Shown here: positions 15,711 through 23,927 of the stretch, in pieces | Layout: each line of letters opens with the position of its first letter | Numbering within the stretch: position 1 is the first letter of the stretch | DNA from: an uncultured delta proteobacterium | Lineage (GTDB): Bacteria; Myxococcota; Myxococcia; Myxococcales; 40CM-4-68-19 | Direction of reading: 5' to 3' | Assembly: GCA_903911145.1 (NCBI GenBank) | Contig: CAIWCD010000018.1 | Span: forward strand, 124,001-188,000 | Length of the DNA: 64,000 bases | Made by a program: the position numbers and the translations under genes | Notes under the pieces: model-generated | What the model was told of the DNA's origin: nothing | Databases searched by the model: none | What the model saw: the letters and a program-made list of their open reading frames with translations, nothing else

Positions 15711-16703
15711 ATGCTCCACACCGTTCCTCGCGAAGACCTCGACGCCCTTGTGCAGCATGAGCCGCGTGCGCTCTCCGATGCGCTCGAGCAGGGGCGCATC
15801 GTCTATTTTCCCAGCTGCCCGATCGCGCTGCCGGAAGAGGCGGAGTTGTCGTTTCTGCGCGAAGAGATCGGGCCGAATCTGCGGCGCAAGAACGTCAGCT
15901 GGTACTTCGATCGCGATCGCGTGAAGGGCCTCGAGACCGCGCCAGTCGTGGCCGAGCGTGCGCATCGACTTCTTCGCGAACATGCTGCGCGCGTGCGCGA
16001 GTTGCTCACGCGCGCGATGCCGGAGTTCTCGCGCGGCTGGACTCCCGGCACCACCAGCGTTCGCCCGTTTCAGGAGAAGGGCCGCGCGCTCTCCGCACAT
16101 GCGAGCAATGAGCTCGTCCACGTCGACGCCGGCGCGTACGGAGCGACGCACGGAGACCGCGTGCTGCGCTTCTTCGTGAACATCAATCCGCGCGAGGATC
16201 GCGTCTGGGTGAGTCGTGGCGCGTTCCCGGAGCTCTTTGCCGCGCATGGCCGCGAGGCGGGAATCGCGGGAGAGCCGGCCGATCCGATCGTTGGTACACC
16301 AATGATTGGTACACAAAGCAGTTCCCCGCAGCGCGGCCGCAACGATCCGGTTCGTGAAGGGCCGTTTGATCGCGCCTTCACGTCGGTCGTGAACGCCGGT
16401 GCGCGCCTCGCGCCTGCGCTGAAGATGATCGACAGCTCGCCCTACGACCGGCTGATGCGGCGCTTCCACAACTGGATGAAGGACACGCCCTCGTTTCGCG
16501 ATTCGCAGGTGGGCCTCCAGACGTTCCGCTTTCCTCCGCTCTCCGCGTGGATGGTGCTGACCGATCAGGTGAGCCACGCCTGCATCGAAGGGCAGCACGC
16601 GCTCATCGACACCTTCATCGTCCCGCTCGCCAACTGCCGACTGCGCGAACTGTCGCCATACGAGATCCTCCGCGCCCAGCGTGCTCCGGATGCGAGGACG
16701 TGA
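15711..16703 (+). CDS. Kdo 3-hydroxylase family protein (Fe/2-oxoglutarate dioxygenase)
   Basis: A 330-aa protein resembling KdoO, an inner-membrane-associated dioxygenase that hydroxylates the Kdo sugar of lipopolysaccharide. The iron facial triad is visible as HVDAGAYGATHGDRVLRFF (His and Asp) and a distal His in VLTDQVSHACIEGQHALID. WTPGTTSVRPFQ and FRFPPLSAWMVLTD are also family-like. It overlaps the glycosyltransferase 9 gene by 4 nt, fitting a lipopolysaccharide-core operon. About 12 residues near 193-204 (IVGTPMIGTQSS) are encoded by a full copy of the dispersed palindromic repeat and look like an in-frame insertion in a loop between conserved blocks. Confidence 0.8.
   Translation: MLHTVPREDLDALVQHEPRALSDALEQGRIVYFPSCPIALPEEAELSFLREEIGPNLRRKNVSWYFDRDRVKGLETAPVVAERAHRLLREHAARVRELLTRAMPEFSRGWTPGTTSVRPFQEKGRALSAHASNELVHVDAGAYGATHGDRVLRFFVNINPREDRVWVSRGAFPELFAAHGREAGIAGEPADPIVGTPMIGTQSSSPQRGRNDPVREGPFDRAFTSVVNAGARLAPALKMIDSSPYDRLMRRFHNWMKDTPSFRDSQVGLQTFRFPPLSAWMVLTDQVSHACIEGQHALIDTFIVPLANCRLRELSPYEILRAQRAPDART
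16286..16323. repeat. Dispersed palindromic repeat, full copy inside the Kdo hydroxylase gene
   Basis: TTGGTACACCAAT and ATTGGTACACAAA flank a single G. The outer ends are GATCG and GCAGTT, both also seen in the 43264-43301 copy. The length keeps the reading frame and adds IVGTPMIGTQSS to the enzyme. Confidence 0.85.
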
Positions 16704-17824
16704 CGAGAACGGGCCTGACTCCGCTGCGGGTGTTGCGTCTGAGAGATGAGCCCGAGGCGGTGATCGTGCTTCGCTTCTCGGCGCTCGGCGATGTGCTGCT
16801 GACGTCTCCGGCGATCGCTGCGCTGCGAGCCGCCTGGCCGCGCACGCGCATCGTCTATGCAATCAAGGAGCGCTTCACGCATCTGGTCGCGCACAATCCG
16901 CACGTCAGCGAAGTCGTCGGGCTGCGCGAAGGAGAAGGGCCGTGGAGCTACGCGCAGCGGCTGCGGGCCGCGGTGGGCCAGGCCCAGAGCGTGGCGGTAC
17001 TCGATCTGCACGGGAAGATCCGCAGCAAGCTCCTTCGCGCGTGTCTGCCTCCCTCGTGGACGCGCGTCGTCTGGCACAAGCGCGATCTGCTCGAGACGGT
17101 GCCGGTGAAGCTCGGGCTCAAGCCGCATCGCGCTTCGATGCTCTTCGCCGATCGCTACCATGCGGCGGTCGAGCAGTTGGTCGGCCGCACGCTCCCCCGT
17201 GGCGAGCTGCGCGCGTTCCTCGGCGCTGGCGATGCGGCGCGGGCGCGGGAGCTGCTCGGCCGCGCGGGCATTGACCTGGCGCGTCCGCTCGTCGGGATGT
17301 CTCCGGGAGCGAATTGGGAAACCAAGCGCTGGCCGGCCGAGCAGTACGCGCAGCTCGCACGTCACTCGCTCGCGTCGGGAGTGCAGGTCGTGATCCAGGG
17401 CAGCGAGCTCGAGCGCGACCTGGTGCAGCGTGTGGTTCGCGCGGCGGGCGAGGTGCAGAGCGCAGATGGTCGTGCGCTGCGCGCGGTCGATCTCGCAGGC
17501 CAGCTCGACCTTGCTGCGCTCGGCGGCGTGGTCTCGCTCTGCACCGCGTTCGTTGCCAACGACAGCGGCCCGATGCATCTCTCCCGCGCGCTCGGCGTGC
17601 CGACGCTCGCGCTCTTCGGCTCGACCGACCCGCGGATGTTCTCGTGGACGGGCCATCGCGTTCTCTTCAAGAGCGAACTTGCCTGCGCGCCGTGCTCGTT
17701 CTTCGGCCGCCGCCGCTGTCCACGCGGACATTTCCGCTGCATGCGCGAGCTCTCCGTCGACGAGGCGTGGCTCGCGCTGCAGGAGCTCCTTCGAGGCGGC
17801 GCGCGTGCGTCGCTCTCCGCATAG
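16700..17824 (+). CDS. Glycosyltransferase family 9 (heptosyltransferase-like)
   Basis: A 374-aa GT-B enzyme. Near the N-terminus VIVLRFSALGDVLLTSPAI is the GT9 signature. The C-terminal nucleotide-sugar domain contains VGMSPGANWETKRWPAEQYA and NDSGPMHLSRALGVPTLALF. GT9 enzymes add ADP-heptose to the inner core of lipopolysaccharide. A Cys-containing tail (ACAPCSFFGRRRCPRG) resembles the CxxC stretch found near the end of many members. GTG start at 16700 overlaps the Kdo hydroxylase stop, so both probably work on the Kdo/heptose core. Which heptose it adds is not clear. Confidence 0.88.
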   Translation: MTRTGLTPLRVLRLRDEPEAVIVLRFSALGDVLLTSPAIAALRAAWPRTRIVYAIKERFTHLVAHNPHVSEVVGLREGEGPWSYAQRLRAAVGQAQSVAVLDLHGKIRSKLLRACLPPSWTRVVWHKRDLLETVPVKLGLKPHRASMLFADRYHAAVEQLVGRTLPRGELRAFLGAGDAARARELLGRAGIDLARPLVGMSPGANWETKRWPAEQYAQLARHSLASGVQVVIQGSELERDLVQRVVRAAGEVQSADGRALRAVDLAGQLDLAALGGVVSLCTAFVANDSGPMHLSRALGVPTLALFGSTDPRMFSWTGHRVLFKSELACAPCSFFGRRRCPRGHFRCMRELSVDEAWLALQELLRGGARASLSA

Positions 17825-17833
17825 AGTCGCGCC

Positions 17834-19201
17834 ATGCCCATCGCAAGCGTCAATCCTGCCACCGGTGAGACTCTCCGCGTCTTCGCTGCGCACTCCGCCG
17901 CGGAAGTGGAAACGCGGCTCGACCTGGCTGCGCGCGCGTTTGCGACATGGCGCCGGGTGCCTTTGCTTGAGCGGGCGGCGCTGCTGGCGCGCGTTGCGAA
18001 TCTGTTCCTCGAGCAGAGGGAAGCGCTCGCGGAGTTGATGACGCTCGAGATGGGCAAGCTGCGCGGCGCTGCGCTCGCCGAGGTCGACAAGTGCGCGCTC
18101 TGCTTTCGTCACTACGCCGAACATGGGGCGGGCTATCTCGCGGAGCAGGAGATCGCGACCGACGCGCTGCGCTCGTTCGTGCGTCACGAGCCGCTCGGAC
18201 CGGTGCTCGCGGTGATGCCGTGGAACTTTCCTCTCTGGCAGGTCGTGCGTTTCGCCGCGCCTGCGCTGCTCGCCGGAAACGTCGGGCTGCTCAAGCACGC
18301 GAGCAACGTGCCGCAGGTGGCGCTCGCGATCGAAGCGATCATCGCGCAGGCCGGTGCGCCGCCTGGCGTGTTCCAGACGCTCCTGGTTGAAGGATCGCGC
18401 GCGTCCGCGCTGGTGGCCGATGCGCGCATCGTCGCGGCAACGCTGACGGGCAGCGACGGCGCCGGACGCGCGCTGGGCGAGGCCGCAGGAAAGGCGCTCA
18501 AGAAGGTCGTGCTTGAGCTGGGCGGAAGCGATCCGTTCCTCGTGCTGCCCTCGGCCGATCTCGAAAAGGCCGCGCGGACCGCCGTGCAGGCGCGCGTGCA
18601 GAATGCGGGGCAGAGCTGCATCGCCGCCAAGCGCTTCATCGTGCACGAGCAGGTCTACGCGCAGTTTGCCGAGCGGTTCGTCGCGCAGATGGCCGCGCTC
18701 AAGGTGGGCGACCCGCGCGACGCGGCCACCGAACTCGGTCCGCTCTCGACCGCGGCAGTGCGAGAGGAGCTCGACGTGCAGGTGCAGCAGAGCCTCGCGC
18801 TCGGCGGCAAGCTGCTCACCGGTGGTCATCGCTTGCCCGGGCCCGGATTCTTCTATGCGCCGACCGTCATCGCCGATGCGCCAGCGCACGCGCCGGTGCG
18901 CAGGGACGAGCTGTTCGGACCCGTTGCTGCGCTCATTCGCGCAAGCTCGCTCGACGAGATGATCGTGGTCGCGAACGAGACGCAGTTCGGTCTCGGCGCC
19001 GCGGCCTTCACGCGCGATCCGCTCGAGAGTGCACGGCTGATCGCGGAGCTTGAGGCCGGCTGCGTCTTCATCAATGGCCTGGTGAAGTCGGATCCGCGCT
19101 TGCCCTTCGGCGGCATCAAGAGCTCCGGGTTCGGCCGCGAGCTCGCAGGGCAGGGGATCCGCGAGTTCGTCAACGTCAAGACCGTCTGGATCGGCGCGTG
19201 A
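17834..19201 (+). CDS. NAD(P)-dependent aldehyde dehydrogenase (succinate-semialdehyde dehydrogenase-like)
   Basis: A 455-aa ALDH of the GabD/Sad size class. Visible are MPWNFPLWQVVRFAAPALLAG (cofactor region), the general base Glu228 in VVLELGGSDPFLV, the catalytic Cys262 in NAGQSCIAAKRF, and the C-terminal LPFGGIKSSGFGREL. The start NPATGETLRVF and the closing REFVNVKTVWI resemble the short succinate-semialdehyde dehydrogenases. The true aldehyde is not certain. Its TGA overlaps the GTG of modA. That link is translational, not obviously metabolic. Confidence 0.88.
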   Translation: MPIASVNPATGETLRVFAAHSAAEVETRLDLAARAFATWRRVPLLERAALLARVANLFLEQREALAELMTLEMGKLRGAALAEVDKCALCFRHYAEHGAGYLAEQEIATDALRSFVRHEPLGPVLAVMPWNFPLWQVVRFAAPALLAGNVGLLKHASNVPQVALAIEAIIAQAGAPPGVFQTLLVEGSRASALVADARIVAATLTGSDGAGRALGEAAGKALKKVVLELGGSDPFLVLPSADLEKAARTAVQARVQNAGQSCIAAKRFIVHEQVYAQFAERFVAQMAALKVGDPRDAATELGPLSTAAVREELDVQVQQSLALGGKLLTGGHRLPGPGFFYAPTVIADAPAHAPVRRDELFGPVAALIRASSLDEMIVVANETQFGLGAAAFTRDPLESARLIAELEAGCVFINGLVKSDPRLPFGGIKSSGFGRELAGQGIREFVNVKTVWIGA

Positions 19202-20025
19202 GCGCGCGAGGGTCGCTGCGCGCACTGCTCGTCGTGGCGCTGCTCTTCGCGTCCCCGGCGCACGCGGCCGACGCACCAGCGCGCGATGCAGAGAAATCGC
19301 TCCCGCCCGCTCCCAGCGCGGTCCGCGGCCCCCTTGTTGTGTTCGCCGCCTCCTCGCTGCATGAGGGCATGACCGCGCTGGGGCATCGCTTCACCGCGGC
19401 GACCGGACTCGATGTGCGCTTCAATTTTGCCGGCAGCCAGGAGCTGCGCACGCAGCTCGAGCAGGGCGCGCAGGCCGATCTCTTCGTCTCTGCCGATCGT
19501 CGCCATGCCGAGGCGCTCGAGCAGGCGGGGCTTGTGCTGGCGCCGACTCTCTTCGCGCGCAACCGGCTCACCATCGTCGTGCGGCGCGGAAATCCGGAAG
19601 GGGTCCAGACCCTCGCGGATCTGGCGGGCCTTGCGCACCTGGCCATCGGCGCGCACGAAGTCCCTGTCGGCGCATATGCGGAGCAGCTTCTCGCGCTCGC
19701 GGACAAACGCAGGCCGGGGCTTGCAGCGCACATCACCGCGAAGATCTCGTCGCGCGAACTGAACGTGCGGCAGGTCTTGATGAAGGTCGCGCTCGGCGAG
19801 GCGGACGCGGGCATCGTCTACGCGACCGACGCGCGCGCGATGGCCACCCGCGTGGCCGAGGTGCCTCTCCCTCCGGAACTCGCGCTGCGCACCGACGACC
19901 TGATCGCGATCGCGTCGCACGCGCAGAACCCGCCGGGCGCCTCAGCGTTCATCGCTTTCGTCCTCTCGGCAGCGGGACAGGCCGAGCTCTCCGCGTTGGG
20001 ATTCAGCGGACCGGAACTCCCTTGA
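19198..20025 (+). CDS. modA: Molybdate ABC transporter, periplasmic binding protein
   Basis: A 275-aa exported protein with a signal peptide (LLVVALLFASPAHA) and the ModA signatures LVVFAASSLHEGMTALGHRF and FNFAGSQELRTQLEQGAQAD. Then come RLTIVVRRGN and a C-terminal FIAFVLSAAGQAELSALGF, the usual end of ModA. It binds molybdate or tungstate for the ModBC importer. GTG start overlaps the ALDH stop, and its stop overlaps the TTG start of modB. No ModE gene or molybdenum-cofactor riboswitch is seen upstream, since the gene is coupled to the ALDH. Confidence 0.93.
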   Translation: MSARGSLRALLVVALLFASPAHAADAPARDAEKSLPPAPSAVRGPLVVFAASSLHEGMTALGHRFTAATGLDVRFNFAGSQELRTQLEQGAQADLFVSADRRHAEALEQAGLVLAPTLFARNRLTIVVRRGNPEGVQTLADLAGLAHLAIGAHEVPVGAYAEQLLALADKRRPGLAAHITAKISSRELNVRQVLMKVALGEADAGIVYATDARAMATRVAEVPLPPELALRTDDLIAIASHAQNPPGASAFIAFVLSAAGQAELSALGFSGPELP

Positions 20026-20819
20026 GCCGACTCGGTCGGGCGGCCGCGATCTCTGCCGCGCTGCTGCTGCTTGCGCTGCTCTCGCTTCCTCTCCTCGCGC
20101 TCGTCACCGAAGGCGCGCCGGCGATTCTTCTCGGTGCGCTTGGCTCGCCGCTCGTTCTTGCCGCCGTGCGCGTGAGCCTCGCGACCTCGCTCTGCTCGCT
20201 CCTGCTCGTGCTGCTGCTCGGAACGCCGCTGGCGTGGATTCTTGCACAGCGCCGCTCGGCCGCACTGGGCGCGGTCGAGCTGCTCGTCCAGTTGCCGATC
20301 GTCCTGCCGCCGTCGCTTGCCGGGCTCGCGCTGCTCTTCGCCTTCGGCCGTCGCGGCCTCCTCGGTGCGCTCTTTGCCCACGCAGGCTTCTCGCTCGCGT
20401 TCTCGCCGGCCGCGGTCATCCTCGCGCAGCTCTTCGTCGCTTCTGCGTTCTACGTGCAGGTCGCGACCAACGCCTTCCGCGCAATCGATGAACGCCTCCT
20501 CTCTGTCGCGCGCACGCTCGGCTGCTCTCCTGCGCGCGTCTTCTTCTCGGTCGCGCTCCCTCTCTCGCTGCGTGCGCTCCTCGGCGGCGCTGCTCTTGCG
20601 TGGGCGCGAGCGCTCGGCGAGTTCGGCGCGACGCTGCTCTTCGCGGGAAATCTTCCCGGCGTGACGCAGACGCTGCCGCTCGCCATCTACACGGCGCTCG
20701 AATCCGACACGCGCACCGCGGCCGCGCTGGGCCTGCTTCTGCTCATCGTCGCTCTGCTCCTGCTCCTTCTCGCGCGCCGGTCGGCCGCTGGCCTGTTGAC
20801 GCGCTGGAGTTCGCGATGA
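20022..20819 (+). CDS. modB: Molybdate ABC transporter permease
   Basis: A 265-aa inner-membrane permease with five to six helices. The conserved loop is seen as ARTLGCSPARVFFSVALPLS, followed by GAALAWARALGEFGATLLFAG, the ModB/CysTW signature. PIVLPPSLAGLALLFAFGRR is a classic ModB stretch. TTG start overlaps the modA stop (TTGA), and the stop overlaps the modC ATG (ATGA), so the transporter parts are made together. Confidence 0.93.
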   Translation: MSRLGRAAAISAALLLLALLSLPLLALVTEGAPAILLGALGSPLVLAAVRVSLATSLCSLLLVLLLGTPLAWILAQRRSAALGAVELLVQLPIVLPPSLAGLALLFAFGRRGLLGALFAHAGFSLAFSPAAVILAQLFVASAFYVQVATNAFRAIDERLLSVARTLGCSPARVFFSVALPLSLRALLGGAALAWARALGEFGATLLFAGNLPGVTQTLPLAIYTALESDTRTAAALGLLLLIVALLLLLLARRSAAGLLTRWSSR

Positions 20820-21553
20820 CCGGCCTGTCCGCGGGTCTCTCCGTCAACGTCTCCGCGCAGATCGGAGCTCTCTCTCTCGAAGTCGCGCTGCAACTCAATG
20901 AGGGCACGCTGGTGCTCGCGGGTCCGAACGGTGCAGGCAAGAGCAGTCTGCTCGCGCTCATCCTTGGCCTGCGCCGTCCTGCTCGCGGTCGGATCTCGTG
21001 GGCCGCGCAGCCGCTCTTCGACGCCGCCGCCTCGATCGACGTGCCCGCCGAAGCGCGCGGGCTCGGCTGGTTGCCGCAGGGCGAGTCGCTCTTTCCGCAC
21101 CTGACCGCGCAGGGAAACGTCGAGTTCGCCGTCGCGGCTCGCCACCCCGAACGCTCTCGCGCCGAGCGGACGGATCGCGCGCGTGCGCTCCTGGAGCGGC
21201 TGGGAGCATCGTCTTTGGCGGCACGAAAGATCGGTGAACTCTCCGGCGGTGAGCGCCAGCGGATCGCGCTGGCGCGCGCGCTCGCCTCCGAACCGCGCGC
21301 GCTGCTCCTCGATGAACCGCTCGCCGCACTCGATGCGACCTCGCGCCCCGCCGTCCGCGACTTCATCACCCAGACGATCTGCGAGCTGCTCCTGCCCACT
21401 CTGATCGTGACGCACGATCGCTCTGACGCAGCCGCGTTCTCTGCTCGCATGCTGGTGCTCGAATCGGGCCGCGTCGTGCAGGAGGGCTCGCTCGCCGAAC
21501 TCGAGGCCGCGCCACAAACCGAGTTCGTTCGCCGCTTCACGCAAGGGACCTGA
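20816..21553 (+). CDS. modC: Molybdate ABC transporter ATP-binding protein, short form
   Basis: A 245-aa ATPase. Walker A is GPNGAGKSSLLALILGL, the signature motif LSGGERQRIALARALASEP and Walker B ALLLDEPLAALD, then the switch His in LIVTHDRSDA. It lacks the C-terminal TOBE/Mop domain of classical ModC (about 350 aa), so it cannot sense molybdate through that domain. The substrate is assigned from the ModA and ModB neighbours. ATG chosen for the 4-nt overlap with modB. Confidence 0.9.
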   Translation: MTGLSAGLSVNVSAQIGALSLEVALQLNEGTLVLAGPNGAGKSSLLALILGLRRPARGRISWAAQPLFDAAASIDVPAEARGLGWLPQGESLFPHLTAQGNVEFAVAARHPERSRAERTDRARALLERLGASSLAARKIGELSGGERQRIALARALASEPRALLLDEPLAALDATSRPAVRDFITQTICELLLPTLIVTHDRSDAAAFSARMLVLESGRVVQEGSLAELEAAPQTEFVRRFTQGT

Positions 21554-21557
21554 CTCC

Positions 21558-22586
21558 ATGCGCGGCCGTTTGCGTCTACCATCACGGATGCTCCGAACAC
21601 TCGTCGGCGCGCCCGGTGCGCTTGCTCTCGTCCTGCTCTCGAGTGCGCAGCTCATTTCCTGCTCGCATCCGAAGCCGGAGAGCACGCCAGCATTCGCGAC
21701 CGGCGAACGTCCCGCGCCTCTCTCTGCCGGAGCCGTTCGATTTGCGGTGATCGGCGACTTCGGCGACGGCAGCGCCGATGAGATGGAGGTCGCGCGCCTC
21801 GTCTCGTCGTGGAACCCCGCGTTCATCGTCACGGTCGGTGACAACAACTATCCCGATGGCGCGGCGTCGCAGTTCGAGGCGCGTGTGGGCGCGGCCTATG
21901 GCGCGTTCATCCCCGGCGATCACGGCCCCTACGGCCTCGGGAGTGCGACGCCGCGCTTCTTTCCCACACTCGGCAATCACGACTGGCGCAGCAGCGTCGG
22001 GATGCAGCCCTTCATCGACTATTTCCGCACACCAGGGACCGGGCGTTACTACGACGTGCTGCTCGCGGACGGTCGTGTGCATCTCTTCGCGCTCGACTCC
22101 GATCCACACGAGCCCGACGGCAACGAGTTCGATTCGGTGCAGGGTCGCTGGCTCACCGCGCGGGCGGCCGCGTCCACCGCGTGCGTGCGCATCGCGGCCT
22201 TTCATCACGCGGCCTACAGTTCGGCGGAGCACGGTTCGACGAAACGGATGCAATGGCCGTTGCGCGCACTGGGAATGGACGCGGTGATGGCGGGTCACGA
22301 CCATGTCTACGAACGGCTCGAGGTCGACGGGATCCCGTACTTCGTCGACGGATTCGGCGGCTCGTCGCTCTATCGATTCGGCACGCCGCTTGAGCAGAGC
22401 CGCGCCCGCTTCAACGCCCGCCACGGCGCCATGCTGGTGACCGTGAGCGCGGGAGAGACGCGCTACGAGGGCTGGAGCGTCGCGGGCGAGCGGGTCGATT
22501 CCCTCTCTCTGCCAAATCGGTGCACCGCGCGAGCGGGCGAGATCGTTGGTACACCAATCAATTCGCCGGACGCCCGTCCGCACTGA
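21558..22586 (+). CDS. Lipoprotein metallophosphoesterase (calcineurin-like)
   Basis: A 342-aa exported phosphoesterase. A lipobox-like LISC with Cys35 follows a hydrophobic stretch; an in-frame ATG at 21588 would give a more ordinary signal peptide and may be the true start. Dinuclear-metal motifs occur in order: VIGDFGDG, TVGDNNYPDG, TLGNHDW, FHHAAYSS and AGHDHVYER. They fit the tartrate-resistant acid phosphatase branch. It follows modC by 4 nt. The last residues (EIVGTPINSPD) come from a half copy of the dispersed repeat, so the C-terminal tail may be acquired. Substrate unknown. Confidence 0.88.
   Translation: MRGRLRLPSRMLRTLVGAPGALALVLLSSAQLISCSHPKPESTPAFATGERPAPLSAGAVRFAVIGDFGDGSADEMEVARLVSSWNPAFIVTVGDNNYPDGAASQFEARVGAAYGAFIPGDHGPYGLGSATPRFFPTLGNHDWRSSVGMQPFIDYFRTPGTGRYYDVLLADGRVHLFALDSDPHEPDGNEFDSVQGRWLTARAAASTACVRIAAFHHAAYSSAEHGSTKRMQWPLRALGMDAVMAGHDHVYERLEVDGIPYFVDGFGGSSLYRFGTPLEQSRARFNARHGAMLVTVSAGETRYEGWSVAGERVDSLSLPNRCTARAGEIVGTPINSPDARPH
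22541..22563. repeat. Dispersed palindromic repeat, left half
   Basis: GATCGTTGGTACACCAAT is identical to the left arm of the 16286-16323 copy over 18 nt. The right arm is missing after CAATT. It encodes part of the C-terminal tail of the metallophosphoesterase. Confidence 0.75.
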
Positions 22587-22602
22587 GCCGGAGACGATCC
22601 CG

Positions 22603-23208
22603 ATGGATCTGCGCACGCTCTCCCGCGCCTACGACCGCAGCGCCGCGACGTACGATGAACGCTTTCGTGAGCTGCAGCGGCCGAAGTATCGCGTGGCTGC
22701 GAAGCTGCTCGAGTCGGTGCCGGACGCAGCCGGGATGCTCGCGCGCGATGCAGCGATTCTCGACGCGGGCGCCGGAAGCGGGCTCTTCGCTGAATGGCTC
22801 GCGGACGAGGCCGAAAGCAGTCCCGCCGTTCGCTCGCTGCTGCGCGCGCAGGCGTCGCGCGGTCGCCTGCTTGCTCTCGATGCGAGCGTCGAGATGGTCC
22901 GCCTCGCTCGCATGCGAGGTGTGCACGCGTTCGTCGCCGACCTCGCGCGCCCACCGCTGGCCGCGGGAAGCTGCTCGCTCGTCGTGTCGTTCACTGCGAT
23001 CCTCGAGCAGACGCGCGAGTCGATGGGGGCGCTCGCCGCGCTGCTCGAGCCGGGCGGTCTGCTCTGCGTGAGCTTTCTCGCGGGCGAGTCTCCGTCGTCG
23101 CAACAGCTCTCGCGCTGGAGCGGACTGACGCTCGCGGCCGCGCCCAGCCTGGCCGGGCAGGACCTCGTTCATCTTCTTCGCGCCGACGATCAGCTGCATC
23201 GCCAGTGA
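22603..23208 (+). CDS. SAM-dependent class I methyltransferase
   Basis: A 201-aa protein. The motif I nucleotide loop is AILDAGAGSGLFAEWL, the acidic end of strand 2 is RLLALDASVEMVRLARMRGV, and the post-motif is SFTAILEQ. It begins with LSRAYDRSAATYDERF, as in UbiE/arsenite-methyltransferase-like enzymes. The ATG at 22603 was chosen because the homology starts there and GGAG precedes it; the longer frame upstream overlaps the phosphoesterase. The acceptor is unknown. Part of the plus-strand run leading to the PilZ genes. Confidence 0.82.
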   Translation: MDLRTLSRAYDRSAATYDERFRELQRPKYRVAAKLLESVPDAAGMLARDAAILDAGAGSGLFAEWLADEAESSPAVRSLLRAQASRGRLLALDASVEMVRLARMRGVHAFVADLARPPLAAGSCSLVVSFTAILEQTRESMGALAALLEPGGLLCVSFLAGESPSSQQLSRWSGLTLAAAPSLAGQDLVHLLRADDQLHRQ

Positions 23209-23237
23209 CGACGCCGCTCGTGCGAGAATCACCCGCC

Positions 23238-23927
23238 ATGCCCACTCCGCGCGTCGCTCTCGTCATCCCGGTTCGGTTCACCACCGGCGACCACGCCGTC
23301 CAGACGACGACCCAGGAACTCTCGTCCGACGGCGTTCGCGTGCGCTGCCAGCGTCCGCCTGCGCTCGGCAGTGAGGTGCAGTTGCGGCTCTACCTGCCGG
23401 GGACACACGGCATCGTTGAGTTCGGGGCGGTTGTGCGTGCGCTCCTCTCCGGGAGCGAGTGCGGCTTCTGGGCCGAGTTCGTCACTTCCTCGCCGCTGGC
23501 ACGCGAACGGCTCGCTGGCCTTCTGGGTGCGCATCCGGCGGCCGGCGCTCGCGCTCCCACGACGAGCGCGCCCGAGCAGCGCGCGACTGTCCGCCACGCG
23601 GCCCGCTTCATCGTGCGATTCGAAACGGTCGAGGAGTTTGTCCTCCAGTACGCAGCCAACATCTCGGCCGGCGGCGTCTTCATCGCGACTGAACGTGCGC
23701 CTGCACTCGACACGATCATCTCCGTCTCGCTCGAGTTGCCCGGCACGGGCGAAGCGGTCGTCGCGCGCGCGCAGGTGGTCCATCGCGTCACGCCCGAGCA
23801 GGCCGCGGAGACTGGGAGAGAAGCGGGGGCGGGCGTGCAGTTCCTCGACGCGGGCGACGAATTTCGCAGTGCGCTCGACCGTTCGATCGACTCGATCCTC
23901 GCGCTCAAGCAGGAGCGCCCCGCTTGA
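23238..23927 (+). CDS. Double PilZ-domain protein (first of a tandem pair)
   Basis: A 229-aa protein with two PilZ-like beta-barrels. The first (residues 1-105) opens with VALVIPVRF and has SSDGVRVRCQ. The second (about 115-220) has RHAARFIVRF, then NISAGGVFIATERAP and VVHRVTPEQ...GAGVQFLD, matching the myxobacterial TIGR02266 subset of PilZ. PilZ domains bind cyclic-di-GMP through RxxxR and (D/N)xSxxG. Here RHAAR precedes the second barrel and NISAGG is present, while the first barrel lacks a clear RxxxR. The stop overlaps the start of a paralogue. Confidence 0.82.
   Translation: MPTPRVALVIPVRFTTGDHAVQTTTQELSSDGVRVRCQRPPALGSEVQLRLYLPGTHGIVEFGAVVRALLSGSECGFWAEFVTSSPLARERLAGLLGAHPAAGARAPTTSAPEQRATVRHAARFIVRFETVEEFVLQYAANISAGGVFIATERAPALDTIISVSLELPGTGEAVVARAQVVHRVTPEQAAETGREAGAGVQFLDAGDEFRSALDRSIDSILALKQERPA

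Noticed and set aside
16565-19276. Minus-strand open frame of about 900 codons under the GT9 and ALDH genes
   Set aside because: Composition is that of an antisense shadow; both plus-strand genes have full catalytic motifs.
20816-21553. modC as truncated by mutation
   Set aside because: The gene ends at a normal stop right after the switch region, with the next gene 4 nt on; a short ModC without the Mop domain is a known variant.
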